DNA of 64,000 bases from Maridesulfovibrio sp050916235 (GCF_050916235.1 NZ_CP104854.1:124001-188000), one strand, 5' to 3'; shown: positions 17,040-26,172, counted from the stretch's first letter. Notes: generated from the sequence alone by a model not told the origin. Translations and numbers: made by a program.

Positions 17040-17053
17040 GGCATACATCCTGC
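17040..17053 (+). promoter_or_regulatory. Possible sigma54 promoter of the helical-repeat gene
   Basis: ACGGCAT followed by CTGCA, with GG at 17040-17041 and GC at 17052-17053, gives the required GG-N10-GC spacing; both boxes differ by one or two bases from TGGCAC/TTGC. It lies 70 bases before the ATG at 17124. No good sigma70 pair was seen in this 350-base gap, which otherwise holds only the divergent promoter at 16812-16840. Confidence 0.3.
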
Positions 17054-17123
17054 ATAGAATGTAAAGAAAAATTAAAAACGGAAAAGATTTCTTAGCAGCA
17101 TTCAATAGAAATCAGGAGCAATC

Positions 17124-18116
17124 ATGTATACCAGTTCAATTCTCAGCAACTCAAACACGGCAGGAAGTTATTTCAGCACTATTTCTGAAAGCTCAACCGC
17201 TTCCAAAAAACCGAATATTACTGCTGACATGTCCGCGTCACAGATCCGTCGCCAATTGCAGATGCAGTTCGCATCCATGAGCTTCGGCCTTACTTCTGAT
17301 GAGCAGCAGCAGGTGAATTCGTATTACTCGCAGTTGAACGGAATTTATGGTGTCAACGATACGTCCATCCGCGAGGAACAGGAAAAGCGTTTCACAGAAC
17401 TGAAGAAAGAACTGGATGAACTTTACGGTGTAAGCGGCGAAGAAAAAAAACTGACCAAGGAAGAGCAGGCCAAGGTTGATAAAATTCAGAAGGAACTGGA
17501 CGAACTCTACAATATCCTTCCCACAAAAGAGCCTCAGGGAGCAGAGCTGAGGCGCGCCGAGAGTCTTAAATGGGAACTGAAAAAGCTCTATTACCCTGAT
17601 GGCAAAATTTTGACGGCTGCAGAAAAGAAGAAAGAGGCTTCAATTCAAAGTGAACTCAAGGAGCTTTTCGGCATTGAGGGACCAAAAGTCCTCAGCAAGG
17701 AAGAGCAGACCAAAGCCGATGAACTGAACAAACAAATTGCAGAAATCACCGGCACGGCAAAGAAGGAACTGACTCCGGATGAGGAGAAAAAAGCAGATAC
17801 CATCATCAAGGAGATGGAGCAGATAGTCGGCAGTCTGGTAACACACGGCCTCAGTAATGCGGAAAAAAATATTTTCCATAAATTGGACGAGGAAGCCGAG
17901 GTTCTGAAAAAGGCCGCCAGCGAAAGGACTCTGACCGATGCTGAGCAGGACCGTCTTGCTGAACTTAACAAGCACATCAATACCCTGATCGACAAAGCTG
18001 CAAAGATTCAGGAGCAGCAGGACCTTCAGGCCAAACAGGTGCATAATCAGGTGAACGGTTTCTTCTCCCAGCTCGGAATGCTGGGCGGCGGAACACTGCT
18101 CTCGCGCACGATTTAA
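17124..18116 (+). CDS. Helical-repeat protein built of about nine 27-residue units, unknown function
   Basis: 330 residues, ATG after AGGAG. The N-terminus (1-40) is Ser/Thr/Asn-rich with no classical signal peptide. From about residue 55 to 310 the protein consists of roughly nine degenerate units of about 27 residues with the pattern L-T/S-x-x-E-Q/E-x-K-x3-I/L-x2-E-L-x2-L-Y/F-G; examples are LTKEEQAKVDKIQKELDELY and LTPDEEKKADTIIKEMEQIV. Each unit looks like one amphipathic helix plus a turn. The C-terminal tail (NGFFSQLGMLGGGTLLSRTI) is glycine-rich. Highly charged and Lys/Glu-rich. No family recognised. The N-terminus resembles proteins exported without Sec signals, for example by flagellar/type III routes, but that is speculation. 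Confidence 0.8.
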   Translation: MYTSSILSNSNTAGSYFSTISESSTASKKPNITADMSASQIRRQLQMQFASMSFGLTSDEQQQVNSYYSQLNGIYGVNDTSIREEQEKRFTELKKELDELYGVSGEEKKLTKEEQAKVDKIQKELDELYNILPTKEPQGAELRRAESLKWELKKLYYPDGKILTAAEKKKEASIQSELKELFGIEGPKVLSKEEQTKADELNKQIAEITGTAKKELTPDEEKKADTIIKEMEQIVGSLVTHGLSNAEKNIFHKLDEEAEVLKKAASERTLTDAEQDRLAELNKHINTLIDKAAKIQEQQDLQAKQVHNQVNGFFSQLGMLGGGTLLSRTI

Positions 18117-18226
18117 ATACAGGTCATTTTTCCTTGATAAGAACGCCTTTTTTTCTTACCCCTAGGCATTGAAAGAAAGGAGCTCGGCTCCATTGAATAT
18201 GAATCAAGTCTGAAGAGGAGTGAGAG

Positions 18227-18442
18227 ATGCCTATTTACGAATTCAAATGTTCCAAGTGCGGCAAGGAATTTGACGAACTGGTAATGCCCGGCAAGGAAGC
18301 CAAGGCTGATTGCCCGGAATGTGGACAGAAAGACTGCGAAAAACTTCTTTCCATGGGAAATGTCCGTCCCAACGGAATTCCCAAGGGAATGGGCGGATAC
18401 GCCATGCCCCCCTGCCAGGGTGGATGCGGCGGCCACAAATAA
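18227..18442 (+). CDS. FmdB-type zinc-ribbon protein
   Basis: 71 residues, ATG after AGAGGAGTGAGAG. N-terminal MPIYEFKCSKCGKEFDELV and CPECG give the two Cys pairs of the FmdB/CxxC_CxxC_SSSS zinc-ribbon family. The C-terminus CQGGCGGHK adds a Gly/Cys-rich tail. The family is widespread and annotated as putative regulatory protein; its role is poorly defined. A terminator follows directly. Confidence 0.85.
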   Translation: MPIYEFKCSKCGKEFDELVMPGKEAKADCPECGQKDCEKLLSMGNVRPNGIPKGMGGYAMPPCQGGCGGHK

Positions 18443-18453
18443 AATTTTACCGG

Positions 18454-18482
18454 GAGGAAGATGAAAGTCTTCCTCTTTTTTT
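18454..18482 (+). terminator. Rho-independent terminator after the FmdB gene
   Basis: GAGGAAGA (18454-18461) pairs with TCTTCCTC (18468-18475), followed by seven T residues. Confidence 0.85.
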
Positions 18483-18939
18483 ATACGGACCTGCGGGTGA
18501 TCTTTTTAAACTCCCTCTCGACCATTTTTCTAAAATCTCTGCCAGATTCAAAGCCTTTCAGGGATTCTATCAGCACCTGTTGCACCCGGTCGTACTTCTG
18601 CCGAGCAGAATTAAACTTTCCTAAAACATAAGAACTTACTGCTATACAGTCTATCTGGCCAACTTTTCTTCCCACGGCAACAGCGGTTCTGTAAAATGTT
18701 TCCGCTTCAAATGTCCTACCCTGCACCTGCCGCAGATGACCAAGTCGGATAAAATTAAGCACAAGCCCTCTCAAAGACTGCCGCTCCCAGCTTATTCTTG
18801 CGGACTTCAGAAAACAGGTCTCAGCCTCTTCCCCTTTTCCTTTAAGCGCCGGTGCACTATGACAGTCTTGTACTGTATTCAGCAACACTGACTTCGTCCA
18901 CGTAATCTCACGCAACTGCAAGTCAAAGCCACTGCACAT
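18481..18939 (-). CDS. Small TPR-like helical protein, hypothetical
   Basis: 152 residues. Two or three tetratricopeptide-like helix pairs are visible (EEAETCFLKSARISWERQ, RTFEAETFYRTAVAVGRKVG). The stop codon sits in the T-run of the convergent FmdB terminator. The start is uncertain, with no strong ribosome site. It has few neighbours in common orientation and could be a degenerate member of a TPR family. Coding sense is supported by the regular amphipathic pattern. Confidence 0.5.
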   Translation of the reverse strand: MCSGFDLQLREITWTKSVLLNTVQDCHSAPALKGKGEEAETCFLKSARISWERQSLRGLVLNFIRLGHLRQVQGRTFEAETFYRTAVAVGRKVGQIDCIAVSSYVLGKFNSARQKYDRVQQVLIESLKGFESGRDFRKMVEREFKKITRRSV

Positions 18940-19048
18940 CCTTTCCCGGTATACTTTACATCAGAAAACACAAGCACAGACCAGAGCCTATTTAAAATAC
19001 TATAAAACGACATGACGGAGTCAGAGCTGCTACTTCATTAATTCCAAA

Positions 19049-19096
19049 TAAAAAAAGCCTGTTTTCAGCAACAGTTGGAACTGCAGAAAACAGGCT
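19049..19096 (-). terminator. Rho-independent terminator of the ModE-type regulator
   Basis: AGCCTGTTTTC (19056-19066) pairs with GAAAACAGGCT (19086-19096). An A-run on the plus strand (T-run on the minus strand) follows in the direction of transcription. Confidence 0.85.
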
Positions 19097-19132
19097 AGTA
19101 TCATTTTAATGATAATTCCGAAGAGTGTTTAT

Positions 19133-19540
19133 CTATTCCTCTTCAGAATCATTTTCCCTTGCCCGCTCCATATCCTCTTCAAAAGAGGCTATCTTCCATG
19201 GAAATGATTTCCGGGCGGTCATTACTGCGAAATTTTCAACTTCCTGAACCCACTGACGATAATCTTCAAGGATCCTTTCACCAAGGGGAGTCAGGCTGCA
19301 TCCTTTTCTGCCGCGAATCTTAAGCACCAGTGCTTCTCCAAGAACATCCTCGGTATTCTTGAGCCTACCCCATGCAGCGCGATAAGACATGCCGAGTACT
19401 TTTGCAGCCTGATTAAGAGAGCCCTGCTTCTCAATCTGCTCCAACAACTGCGCCCTTCCCAGACCGAACAGCATACCTTCTTCCGTTTCAAGCCAAAGGT
19501 TCAGCCTCACACGGGGGCAGAATTCATCATCACTCGACAT
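19133..19540 (-). CDS. ModE-type winged-helix transcriptional regulator
   Basis: 135 residues from ATG 19540, which has AGGAGGAATGAG upstream; an upstream in-frame start at 19594 is unlikely. A LysR/ModE-like helix-turn-helix (about 30-75) includes QGSLNQAAKVLGMSYRAAWG, matching the N-terminal DNA-binding domain of ModE, and RGRKGCSLTPLGERIL, the wing. There is no molybdate-binding (MOP) domain, so it cannot sense oxyanions as full-length ModE does. Acidic tail (EDMERARENDSEEE). No molybdate transporter lies beside it. It may act on the divergent MATE gene or on distant targets. Confidence 0.8.
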   Translation of the reverse strand: MSSDDEFCPRVRLNLWLETEEGMLFGLGRAQLLEQIEKQGSLNQAAKVLGMSYRAAWGRLKNTEDVLGEALVLKIRGRKGCSLTPLGERILEDYRQWVQEVENFAVMTARKSFPWKIASFEEDMERARENDSEEE

Positions 19541-19746
19541 CTCATTCCTCCTGATACATTCTATCATGCATTGTTTGTATGCTTTACGTAACATAAATTA
19601 TCCGGACTGAAAACAACTCTTGCATTTATTAAAACTGTAATTACCTTAAACCCCCTGCCGGAAATCAGACTTTATTCCGATTTCAGCCAAGCTTTTTTTA
19701 AGTACATAAAACACAGTTCGACATAAATCCGGAGCATTGATACCTT
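19541..19746. promoter_or_regulatory. Divergent intergenic region between the regulator and the MATE gene
   Basis: AT-rich. It contains the 8-base palindrome TTACGTAA (19584-19591), about 44 bases upstream of the regulator's ATG, a possible autoregulatory site. The evidence is weak, since short palindromes are common. Confidence 0.25.
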
Positions 19747-21141
19747 ATGAGCCTGTCCACAGACGCCATGACAAATTCCCCATACAGAACAATATGGAAT
19801 CTGTCATGGCCCCAGATCCTGATGATGATCTTCCACCTTATGATCGGCCTGGTGGATGTATGGGTGGCATCCAAACTGGGACGCGAGATTCAGGCTTCCA
19901 TGGGGATGATCAGCCAGTCACTGTTTTTCTTTCTGGTCATAGCCGTAGCCACCGCCAACGGCTCTGTTGCGGCTATAAGCCAGTCAATAGGGGCTGGTCT
20001 GATTCTAAGAGCCAAACGCTATGTAGGTCTGTGCTGCATTATCGGTGCAGTTCTCGGCATGGTTATTTTCACATTAGGATTCCCGTACCGTAACGGAATC
20101 CTGACTGTGTTAAGAGTTCCGGGGGAAATGCGTCCTGTGATGGAATACTTCATTGAAGTCTTCCTCTACCTTGTGCCCATTTATTACATGCTCATCATCA
20201 CCAATGCCGTTTTCAGGGCTCAGAAAAAAGTCATGCTGCCCCTGTACAGCATGATTATCGTAACCACCCTGAACACCATCGGAGACCTCGGACTCGGACT
20301 TGGGATGTGGGGGTTACCGGATATGGGCTACAAAGGACTGGCCTGGGCAACATTTGGCTCAATCACCGCCGGAGCCATATTCAACCTGATAATTTTATAC
20401 AAATCAGGTTACCTTCGCCGCAGAAGCCTTGCCCCGTTGAAATGGATGAAAAAGGCTTTTCCGTATCTTTTCAAGGTGGCATGGCCCAGCGGACTGATGC
20501 AGCTGGTCTGGCACTCAGGCTACATGGTTCTTTACTCCATCACCGCCAGTCTGCCGGATAACAATGTTATAGCTCTTGCCGGGATGACTGCCGGCATACG
20601 TATTGAATCGATCCTGTTTCTGCCGGCCTTCGCCTTCAACATGACCGCCTCCATCATCATTGGCCACTACCTTGGGGACGGAAAACCTGACGAAGCTAAA
20701 AAATTCGGGTATAGAATACTCTTTCTGGCCATCGGCTTCCTGAGCATTACCGCTCTGGGATTATGGCAGGTAATCTATCCGGTAACCGCAATTATTGCCC
20801 CGGAACAGGTGGTTCTGGATGAAGCGGTTAATTACCTGTACTACAACATGCTTGCCATTCCGTTCACCCTTACGTCCATGATCATGGCAGGGGCGCTCAA
20901 CGGGGCAGGAGCCACGATTTACAACCTGTTCATCTTCGCCATAACCGTATGGGGATGCAGGCTGCCGCTGGCCTACCTGCTGGGCCATCAGGTCATGCAT
21001 TCGGCCACAGGAATATGGATGGCCATGCTTATTTCACAGGGACTACAGGCAAGCATCATTTTTTACACCTTCTCATGCCGCAATTGGCAGAAATTCAGCA
21101 TGATCAAAAAAAGGAATAATCAAAGGACTGCAAATGCATAA
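19747..21141 (+). CDS. MATE family efflux transporter
   Basis: 464 residues with 12 predicted membrane helices in two similar halves. The N-terminus IWNLSWPQILMMIFHLMIG and GLVDVWVASKLG are typical of MATE/NorM-type Na+ or H+/drug antiporters. ATG 19747 has a GGAG 13 bases away; ATG 19768 is an alternative start. It overlaps the following DUF2156 gene by 8 bases, so the two are co-translated. Substrate cannot be told from sequence. Confidence 0.88.
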   Translation: MSLSTDAMTNSPYRTIWNLSWPQILMMIFHLMIGLVDVWVASKLGREIQASMGMISQSLFFFLVIAVATANGSVAAISQSIGAGLILRAKRYVGLCCIIGAVLGMVIFTLGFPYRNGILTVLRVPGEMRPVMEYFIEVFLYLVPIYYMLIITNAVFRAQKKVMLPLYSMIIVTTLNTIGDLGLGLGMWGLPDMGYKGLAWATFGSITAGAIFNLIILYKSGYLRRRSLAPLKWMKKAFPYLFKVAWPSGLMQLVWHSGYMVLYSITASLPDNNVIALAGMTAGIRIESILFLPAFAFNMTASIIIGHYLGDGKPDEAKKFGYRILFLAIGFLSITALGLWQVIYPVTAIIAPEQVVLDEAVNYLYYNMLAIPFTLTSMIMAGALNGAGATIYNLFIFAITVWGCRLPLAYLLGHQVMHSATGIWMAMLISQGLQASIIFYTFSCRNWQKFSMIKKRNNQRTANA

Positions 21142-22018
21142 TGAATTCAAGCCAATAACACTTGGATGTCAAGAGAGATTCGAACAGGCCCTTGCTGCCT
21201 GTCCCCAGCATACTTCCGACTACACCTTTGCCAACATCTGGGGTTGGACCGACCACTACGGTCTGGAAATCCGTTGCAGTGAGTCCGGACTTATCCATGT
21301 ACGCCAGACCAAGCCTCAGGTCATCAACTGGGCTCCTATCGGGGACTGGTTCAGTGCGGACTGGTCCAAATGCAGCCTGATGAACACTCCCGGCACACGA
21401 CTGACCCGTATACCCGAAAAACTGGCCCTGCATCTCAAAGACATCTTCGGTGACAGACTCAAGATCGAGGAAAACCGCGACCATTTCGACTACGTGTATT
21501 CCGTTGAGGAACTCATCGAGCTGCGCGGAAACAGATTTCACAAGAAAAAGAACCTCTACCGTCAATTCATGAAAAATTATGATTACGAGTACCGCGTAAT
21601 AACGCCAGATTGCGTGGAAGAAGTCCTTGAAATGCAGCTGGAGTGGTACCGCTGGCAAGAGGAAAACAACAATTCCGAGGCTCTCGTCGCCGAGAATGAT
21701 GCCATTGCAAAAGTTCTAAAGGAGATGGACACAATCAAGCACCTTACCGGCGGAACCCTGCGCATCGGCAACCGCATTATCGCCTATACCATCGCCGAAC
21801 CGCTGGGTGATGACTCCATTGTGATTCATTTCGAAAAAGGTAATACCTACTTCAAGGGCGTGTATCAGGCCATCAACCAGATGTTCCTTGAAAACAACGC
21901 CAGCGACAAAAAATTCGTCAACCGCGAACAGGATCTTGGAGAACCGGGCCTAAGGAAGGCAAAACTTTCATACAACCCGGTTAAGTTCATGAAAAAATTC
22001 GAGATCACCGTACTATAA
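21134..22018 (+). CDS. DUF2156 domain protein (GNAT-like fold)
   Basis: 294 residues. Resembles the DUF2156 family, related to the C-terminal acyl/aminoacyl-transferase domain of lysylphosphatidylglycerol synthases. Motifs include YTFANIWGWTDHYGLEI near the N-terminus, GNRFHKKKNLYRQFMKNY mid-protein, and FVNREQDLGEPGLRKAKLSY near the C-terminus, a hallmark of this family. No membrane segment, so cytoplasmic. It overlaps the MATE gene by 8 bases and may modify a compound or lipid linked to that transporter. The exact reaction is unknown. Confidence 0.85.
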   Translation: MHNEFKPITLGCQERFEQALAACPQHTSDYTFANIWGWTDHYGLEIRCSESGLIHVRQTKPQVINWAPIGDWFSADWSKCSLMNTPGTRLTRIPEKLALHLKDIFGDRLKIEENRDHFDYVYSVEELIELRGNRFHKKKNLYRQFMKNYDYEYRVITPDCVEEVLEMQLEWYRWQEENNNSEALVAENDAIAKVLKEMDTIKHLTGGTLRIGNRIIAYTIAEPLGDDSIVIHFEKGNTYFKGVYQAINQMFLENNASDKKFVNREQDLGEPGLRKAKLSYNPVKFMKKFEITVL

Positions 22019-22110
22019 AAAGTCCAGCCATGGCCGGCTCAACCGAGGCCATGCGAATTGATTTCATCAGGACCGACGAAGTAAAATTATGACTTCCTGC
22101 GGGTAGATAA

Positions 22111-23409
22111 ATGCTTTTTTCATCAAATGAACGGCAGCGTTTTGTCGTGCTTGGCCTTGACGGCCTTCCGGACTCACTTGCATCCAAGTGGGCCGAAAGG
22201 CTTCCAAACCTCGGAAGAATTGCCGGCAGATGCAATCCTGTCACAGCGGAAATACCGGAACTTTCACCGGTAAACTGGACATCCTTCTTCACCGCCACAA
22301 AACCGGAAAAGCACGGTATCTACGGGTTCACTTCCATTGATCCCTGCAATTACACCTTATCAATCAACAATTTCGAGCAGGTACTCTGCCCCACTATTTT
22401 TGATTATCTGGGTGAAAAAGGGATGGTCAGCAAAGTTGTGAACCTCCCCAATACCTATCCGGCAAAACCGTTGAGGGGGATGCTCATTTCAGGATTTGTG
22501 GCTGATTCACTGGAGAAAGCTGTCTATCCGCCCTTTCTGGCCGGACCGCTGAGTAATTGCGGATACCGGCTTGAAGCAGATACATCCCGCGGTATAATGG
22601 CCCCTGAGTACCTGTTTGATCAGGTCGCATCGACCCTTGAGGGCAGGCTGAGGGCTCTGGACCTGCTTTGGAATGATCTGGCCTGGGACCTCTTCACAAT
22701 TGTCTTCACCGAGACGGATCGCCTGTTCCATTTTTTCTATCCTGCATTTGAAGATGAAAAGCATCCGCTGCATGACAGGGCTTTTGAATTCATGTTCAAG
22801 TGGGACAGGGCAATCGGTGTTGTTCTGGATAAATTCGAAGCTCTTCCGGGTAAAAAGAAGCTGATTGCCTTTGCAGACCATGGGTTCACATCGCTCGAAA
22901 CCGAAGTGGACCTTAACTCTTTTCTAGTCCAAAACGGCTACCTTGAATATGCCCGCCCTGCCGCCGACCAGTGGGATTCCTCGATCATATCCGCATCCAG
23001 CAAAGCATTTGCCCTCGACCCCGGAAGAATATATATCCATACCCCTGACCGCTTTGGACGGGGCCAGATTGCGCAGGAACGTACAGCCGAATTGACCTCC
23101 GAAATTGCCGAAAAGCTGCTTGCACTTGAGTTCAACGGCAGGAAAGTTATGGAAGAGGTTCTCACGGCAGAACAGGCTTACGGGACTGTCACCGTTGGCA
23201 GCCCGCCGGACCTTATCTGTGTTGCCCGGCCCGGATTCGATCTTAAGGCAAAATTTGACCGTAAGGAAATTTTCGGTTTTCACGGGCGGACCGGAACACA
23301 TACCCGCGGCAATGCTTTTTACTACAGCTCGGACGGACAGCAGATAGAGTTCATGCACCAGACCGGGCAGATGATTCTTGACTGGTTCAATATAGCTTTG
23401 CCAGAGTAG
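22111..23409 (+). CDS. Alkaline-phosphatase-superfamily phosphodiesterase/pyrophosphatase-like protein
   Basis: 432 residues, cytoplasmic (no signal). Metal and nucleophile motifs of the type I phosphodiesterase/nucleotide pyrophosphatase branch: LGLDGLP (Asp17), SPVNWTSFF (Thr57, likely nucleophile), FTETDRLFHFF (Asp and His), FADHGF (Asp-His) and FGFHGRTGTHT (C-terminal His). The two-metal catalytic set is complete, so it is probably active on a phosphodiester or phosphonate-type substrate. It lies 92 bases after the DUF2156 gene on the same strand and may be part of that unit. Confidence 0.85.
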   Translation: MLFSSNERQRFVVLGLDGLPDSLASKWAERLPNLGRIAGRCNPVTAEIPELSPVNWTSFFTATKPEKHGIYGFTSIDPCNYTLSINNFEQVLCPTIFDYLGEKGMVSKVVNLPNTYPAKPLRGMLISGFVADSLEKAVYPPFLAGPLSNCGYRLEADTSRGIMAPEYLFDQVASTLEGRLRALDLLWNDLAWDLFTIVFTETDRLFHFFYPAFEDEKHPLHDRAFEFMFKWDRAIGVVLDKFEALPGKKKLIAFADHGFTSLETEVDLNSFLVQNGYLEYARPAADQWDSSIISASSKAFALDPGRIYIHTPDRFGRGQIAQERTAELTSEIAEKLLALEFNGRKVMEEVLTAEQAYGTVTVGSPPDLICVARPGFDLKAKFDRKEIFGFHGRTGTHTRGNAFYYSSDGQQIEFMHQTGQMILDWFNIALPE

Positions 23410-23436
23410 GTGCGCGCAACAGGCATGTTTTTTTTA

Positions 23437-23887
23437 GCCTCCGGCGGCATCTCTGCTCTCAACAGACCGCTAAACTCGAAGACTCGTTAAGCGGCTGTAA
23501 GACCTCCGGGGACAAAAGAAACTTTTTGAAAAAGTTTCTCTGGACTCTTCAAAAACTTTTAACAGGGCTTCGCCACAAGTGTTAAAGATTCTTCTTTGAA
23601 AAGCACCCAGGGCAATACTTTGCAGATTGTTTTGGCAGAGCAATCAATTAAAACTGCACTGTTCTGTTGTGCCACTGAAGATGTGAAGGCTTTACATCTT
23701 ATAGAATTAAGCCGCGCGCTGTATACAAAAAGACCAAGCAAAAATTTTCTTGAATAAATCGAATACATAACAGGTGTTATAATTATTTTTTTATCAATGA
23801 CAGTTTGTCGTGCGCCGAGACGAAGCCTTAATAGAAGGTTTTGGTATTCTTAAACCCTTTTGCAAAAGGGTTTAAGCCGCCGGAGGC
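23437..23887. repeat. Inverted-repeat-bounded intergenic repeat cluster (REP/MITE-like)
   Basis: A 451-base stretch bounded by the inverted 12-mers GCCTCCGGCGGC (23437-23448) and GCCGCCGGAGGC (23876-23887). Inside are a perfect 21-base palindrome (23518-23538: ten-base arms GAAACTTTTT / AAAAAGTTTC around a G), an imperfect hairpin near 23463-23500, and a perfect 26-base palindrome (23850-23875: thirteen-base arms, left arm beginning TTAAACCC). No convincing gene lies within. Part of the sequence recurs at 44426-44500. Confidence 0.6.
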
Positions 23888-23954
23888 ATCCCTTTTGAAA
23901 TATCCTAGTTTAACGTTTTTTCTTTGGCCCCGGAGGGCCGCCGAGGCTTTTTAG

Positions 23955-26078
23955 ATGATAGATTTCGAAAAAGAACTTAATCCCGCGCAATATGAGGCTG
24001 CAACTCACCCTCAGGGCCCTGTGCTGGTTATTGCCGGTGCCGGCAGCGGCAAAACCCGCACGATTGTATACCGTCTGGCATGGCTGGTTGAACAGGGTAT
24101 CCCGCCAGAATCAATTCTGCTGATGACCTTCACCCGCAAGGCAGCTCAGGAAATGCTTACAAGAACGGAACATATTCTGGGCAGACCGCTGCAAGGAACT
24201 CAGGGCGGCACATTTCACGCCTTTGCATTTTCCGTATTGCGCCAGAATGCCGCTGAAATCGGGTTTCCCAACGGCTTCAGTCTTATGGACCGCAGTGACT
24301 CTGAAAGCGCTGTAAAGGAAGTAAAGGACGGTCTTGGAATCGGGAAGGGAGAAAAATCATTCCCCAAGAAGTCTACACTGTTGGATATGATCAGCAAGTC
24401 GCGCAACAAGGAAGTCTCCATTGACACGCTGGTTAATTCTGAGGCGTTCCACCTTGCGACTTACGCACAGGAAATGGAGGAAATCTCCAAGGCCTACGCA
24501 GTGTACAAGAAACAGCACGGATTGATGGATTACGACGACCTGCTCTTCTACCTTGAGGAACTGCTAGAGAAGGACAAGTTTCTGCGCAACTCGCTTCGCA
24601 GCCGTTATCAGTATCTCATGGTGGACGAATATCAGGACACAAACCTTGTTCAGGCCCGCATAGTGAAACTTCTTGCCGGGGAAAAAGGAAATGTCATGGC
24701 TGTCGGCGACGATGCCCAGTCAATCTACTCCTTTCGCGGTGCAGACGTTACCAACATCCTTAAATTCCCCGAGATATTTGAAGATGTAAAAATAGTACGT
24801 CTTGAGCAGAACTATCGCTCCACCCAGCCTATCCTTGACCTGACCAACGCCATTCTTGACGGGGCCGAGACCAAATTCGACAAAAAGCTGTTTACTGACC
24901 GAACCTGGGGAAACAAACCGCAGTTGATGGTTCCGCTCAGCGATTTCAGCCAGTCTACCAGAGTGCTGGACAAGATTATAGAGCTGCAGAAAAAGTTCGG
25001 ACCGGATGAAGTTGCAGTACTTTTCAGGGCCGGATACCAGAGCTACGGACTTGAAGTAGCACTCAAACGGCTCGGAGTTGATTTCAAGAAGTACGGCGGG
25101 CTCAAATTCAACGAGGCTTCGCACATAAAGGACGTGCTGGCCTTCATACGCCTTGTAAGCAACCCTGCCGACATTATCGCCTGGCAGCGCACCCTTGGTC
25201 ACATCAAGGGAGTCGGCCCTAAGACCGCCACTAAAATCGCAGGAGCGGTCATTTCTGCTGACGCCAAGGCCATGGCAAAGTTTACAAAGAAGTACCCCTT
25301 GCTCGGAGAAATCCTTGCGGACCTTGACGGTCTGCGCAAGAAGAACTCGACTCCGGCAACATGTCTGGAAGTCATCATTCCGCTCTACAAGCCGATTCTT
25401 GTGGCCGAATACCCGGATGACTACCCTCGGCGTGAAGCGGGTATAGAACAGCTCAGCCAGATTGCTTCCAATTACGACAGCGTGGACACCTTCCTTGCGG
25501 ATCTCTGCCTTGATCCAGATCAGCACAGCGAAGAGGAACGAAAGGACAATGTGGTGACTCTTTCCACCATCCATTCCGCCAAGGGACTGGAATGGAAAGC
25601 TGTCATAATCCTTGATCTGGTGGAGGATCGCTTCCCGTCCCGTAAATCCATGCAGAAACCGCTGGAATACGAAGAAGAACGCCGCCTTTTGTACGTAGCG
25701 TGCACGCGTGCAAAAGAGGAGCTGGTGATGTCCGCTCCGGCTTCAATCAACCGCAAGAATACTGATTTTTCTGAACCGGCAGTTCCGAGCCCGTTTGTCC
25801 GGGAGCTGGACACAGCTCTTTTTGACGAATTTCAGGAATCATATTCCGGCGGCATGGCAATGAAAAAGAACACACCAATAGTTCCGCCGGTTTACACATC
25901 CACGGCCACGGACTTTCCTGAATCAAAAACAAAACCGGCCATGAAGCTCGGCCACTGCAAGCATAAAATATTCGGACGCGGAAAAATAATCGAACGCATC
26001 GAGCCCAACAAGCTGCGTATAAATTTTCCCGGCTTCGGGCCGAAAGTCATTGTCGAGGATTTTGTTGAACTGCTGTAG
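23955..26078 (+). CDS. UvrD/Rep-family ATP-dependent DNA helicase (SF1)
   Basis: 707 residues. Superfamily 1 motifs in order: Walker A GAGSGKT (28-34), TFTRKAAQEM (Ia), VDEYQDTN (II, DExx box), GDDAQSIYSFRGA (III), EQNYRST (IV), TIHSAKGLEW (V) and LLYVACTRAK (VI). The C-terminus ends in a basic segment (KHKIFGRGKIIERIEPNKL) like the UvrD/PcrA Tudor-type tail. A 3'-5' helicase for repair or replication restart. It stands after the repeat-rich gap with a GAGG element 9-10 bases before the ATG. Confidence 0.93.
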   Translation: MIDFEKELNPAQYEAATHPQGPVLVIAGAGSGKTRTIVYRLAWLVEQGIPPESILLMTFTRKAAQEMLTRTEHILGRPLQGTQGGTFHAFAFSVLRQNAAEIGFPNGFSLMDRSDSESAVKEVKDGLGIGKGEKSFPKKSTLLDMISKSRNKEVSIDTLVNSEAFHLATYAQEMEEISKAYAVYKKQHGLMDYDDLLFYLEELLEKDKFLRNSLRSRYQYLMVDEYQDTNLVQARIVKLLAGEKGNVMAVGDDAQSIYSFRGADVTNILKFPEIFEDVKIVRLEQNYRSTQPILDLTNAILDGAETKFDKKLFTDRTWGNKPQLMVPLSDFSQSTRVLDKIIELQKKFGPDEVAVLFRAGYQSYGLEVALKRLGVDFKKYGGLKFNEASHIKDVLAFIRLVSNPADIIAWQRTLGHIKGVGPKTATKIAGAVISADAKAMAKFTKKYPLLGEILADLDGLRKKNSTPATCLEVIIPLYKPILVAEYPDDYPRREAGIEQLSQIASNYDSVDTFLADLCLDPDQHSEEERKDNVVTLSTIHSAKGLEWKAVIILDLVEDRFPSRKSMQKPLEYEEERRLLYVACTRAKEELVMSAPASINRKNTDFSEPAVPSPFVRELDTALFDEFQESYSGGMAMKKNTPIVPPVYTSTATDFPESKTKPAMKLGHCKHKIFGRGKIIERIEPNKLRINFPGFGPKVIVEDFVELL

Positions 26079-26172
26079 ATGTGGAACAACTACCGTTTAG
26101 AGATACAGAATATGCGACTCAGCAGAGTCACTCCCCGATGCGGGCCGAACAAACACTTAATCAGTGCATACT

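Noticed and set aside
17124..18116. CRISPR-like or DNA-level repeat array
   Set aside because: The repeats are at protein level, degenerate in DNA, and in frame with one gene; there are no spacers.
23559..23768. 69-codon minus-strand frame inside the repeat cluster
   Set aside because: Lies within a palindrome-rich element; no ribosome site.
24720..25574. 284-codon minus-strand frame
   Set aside because: Antisense to conserved helicase motifs; composition is a mirror of the real gene.
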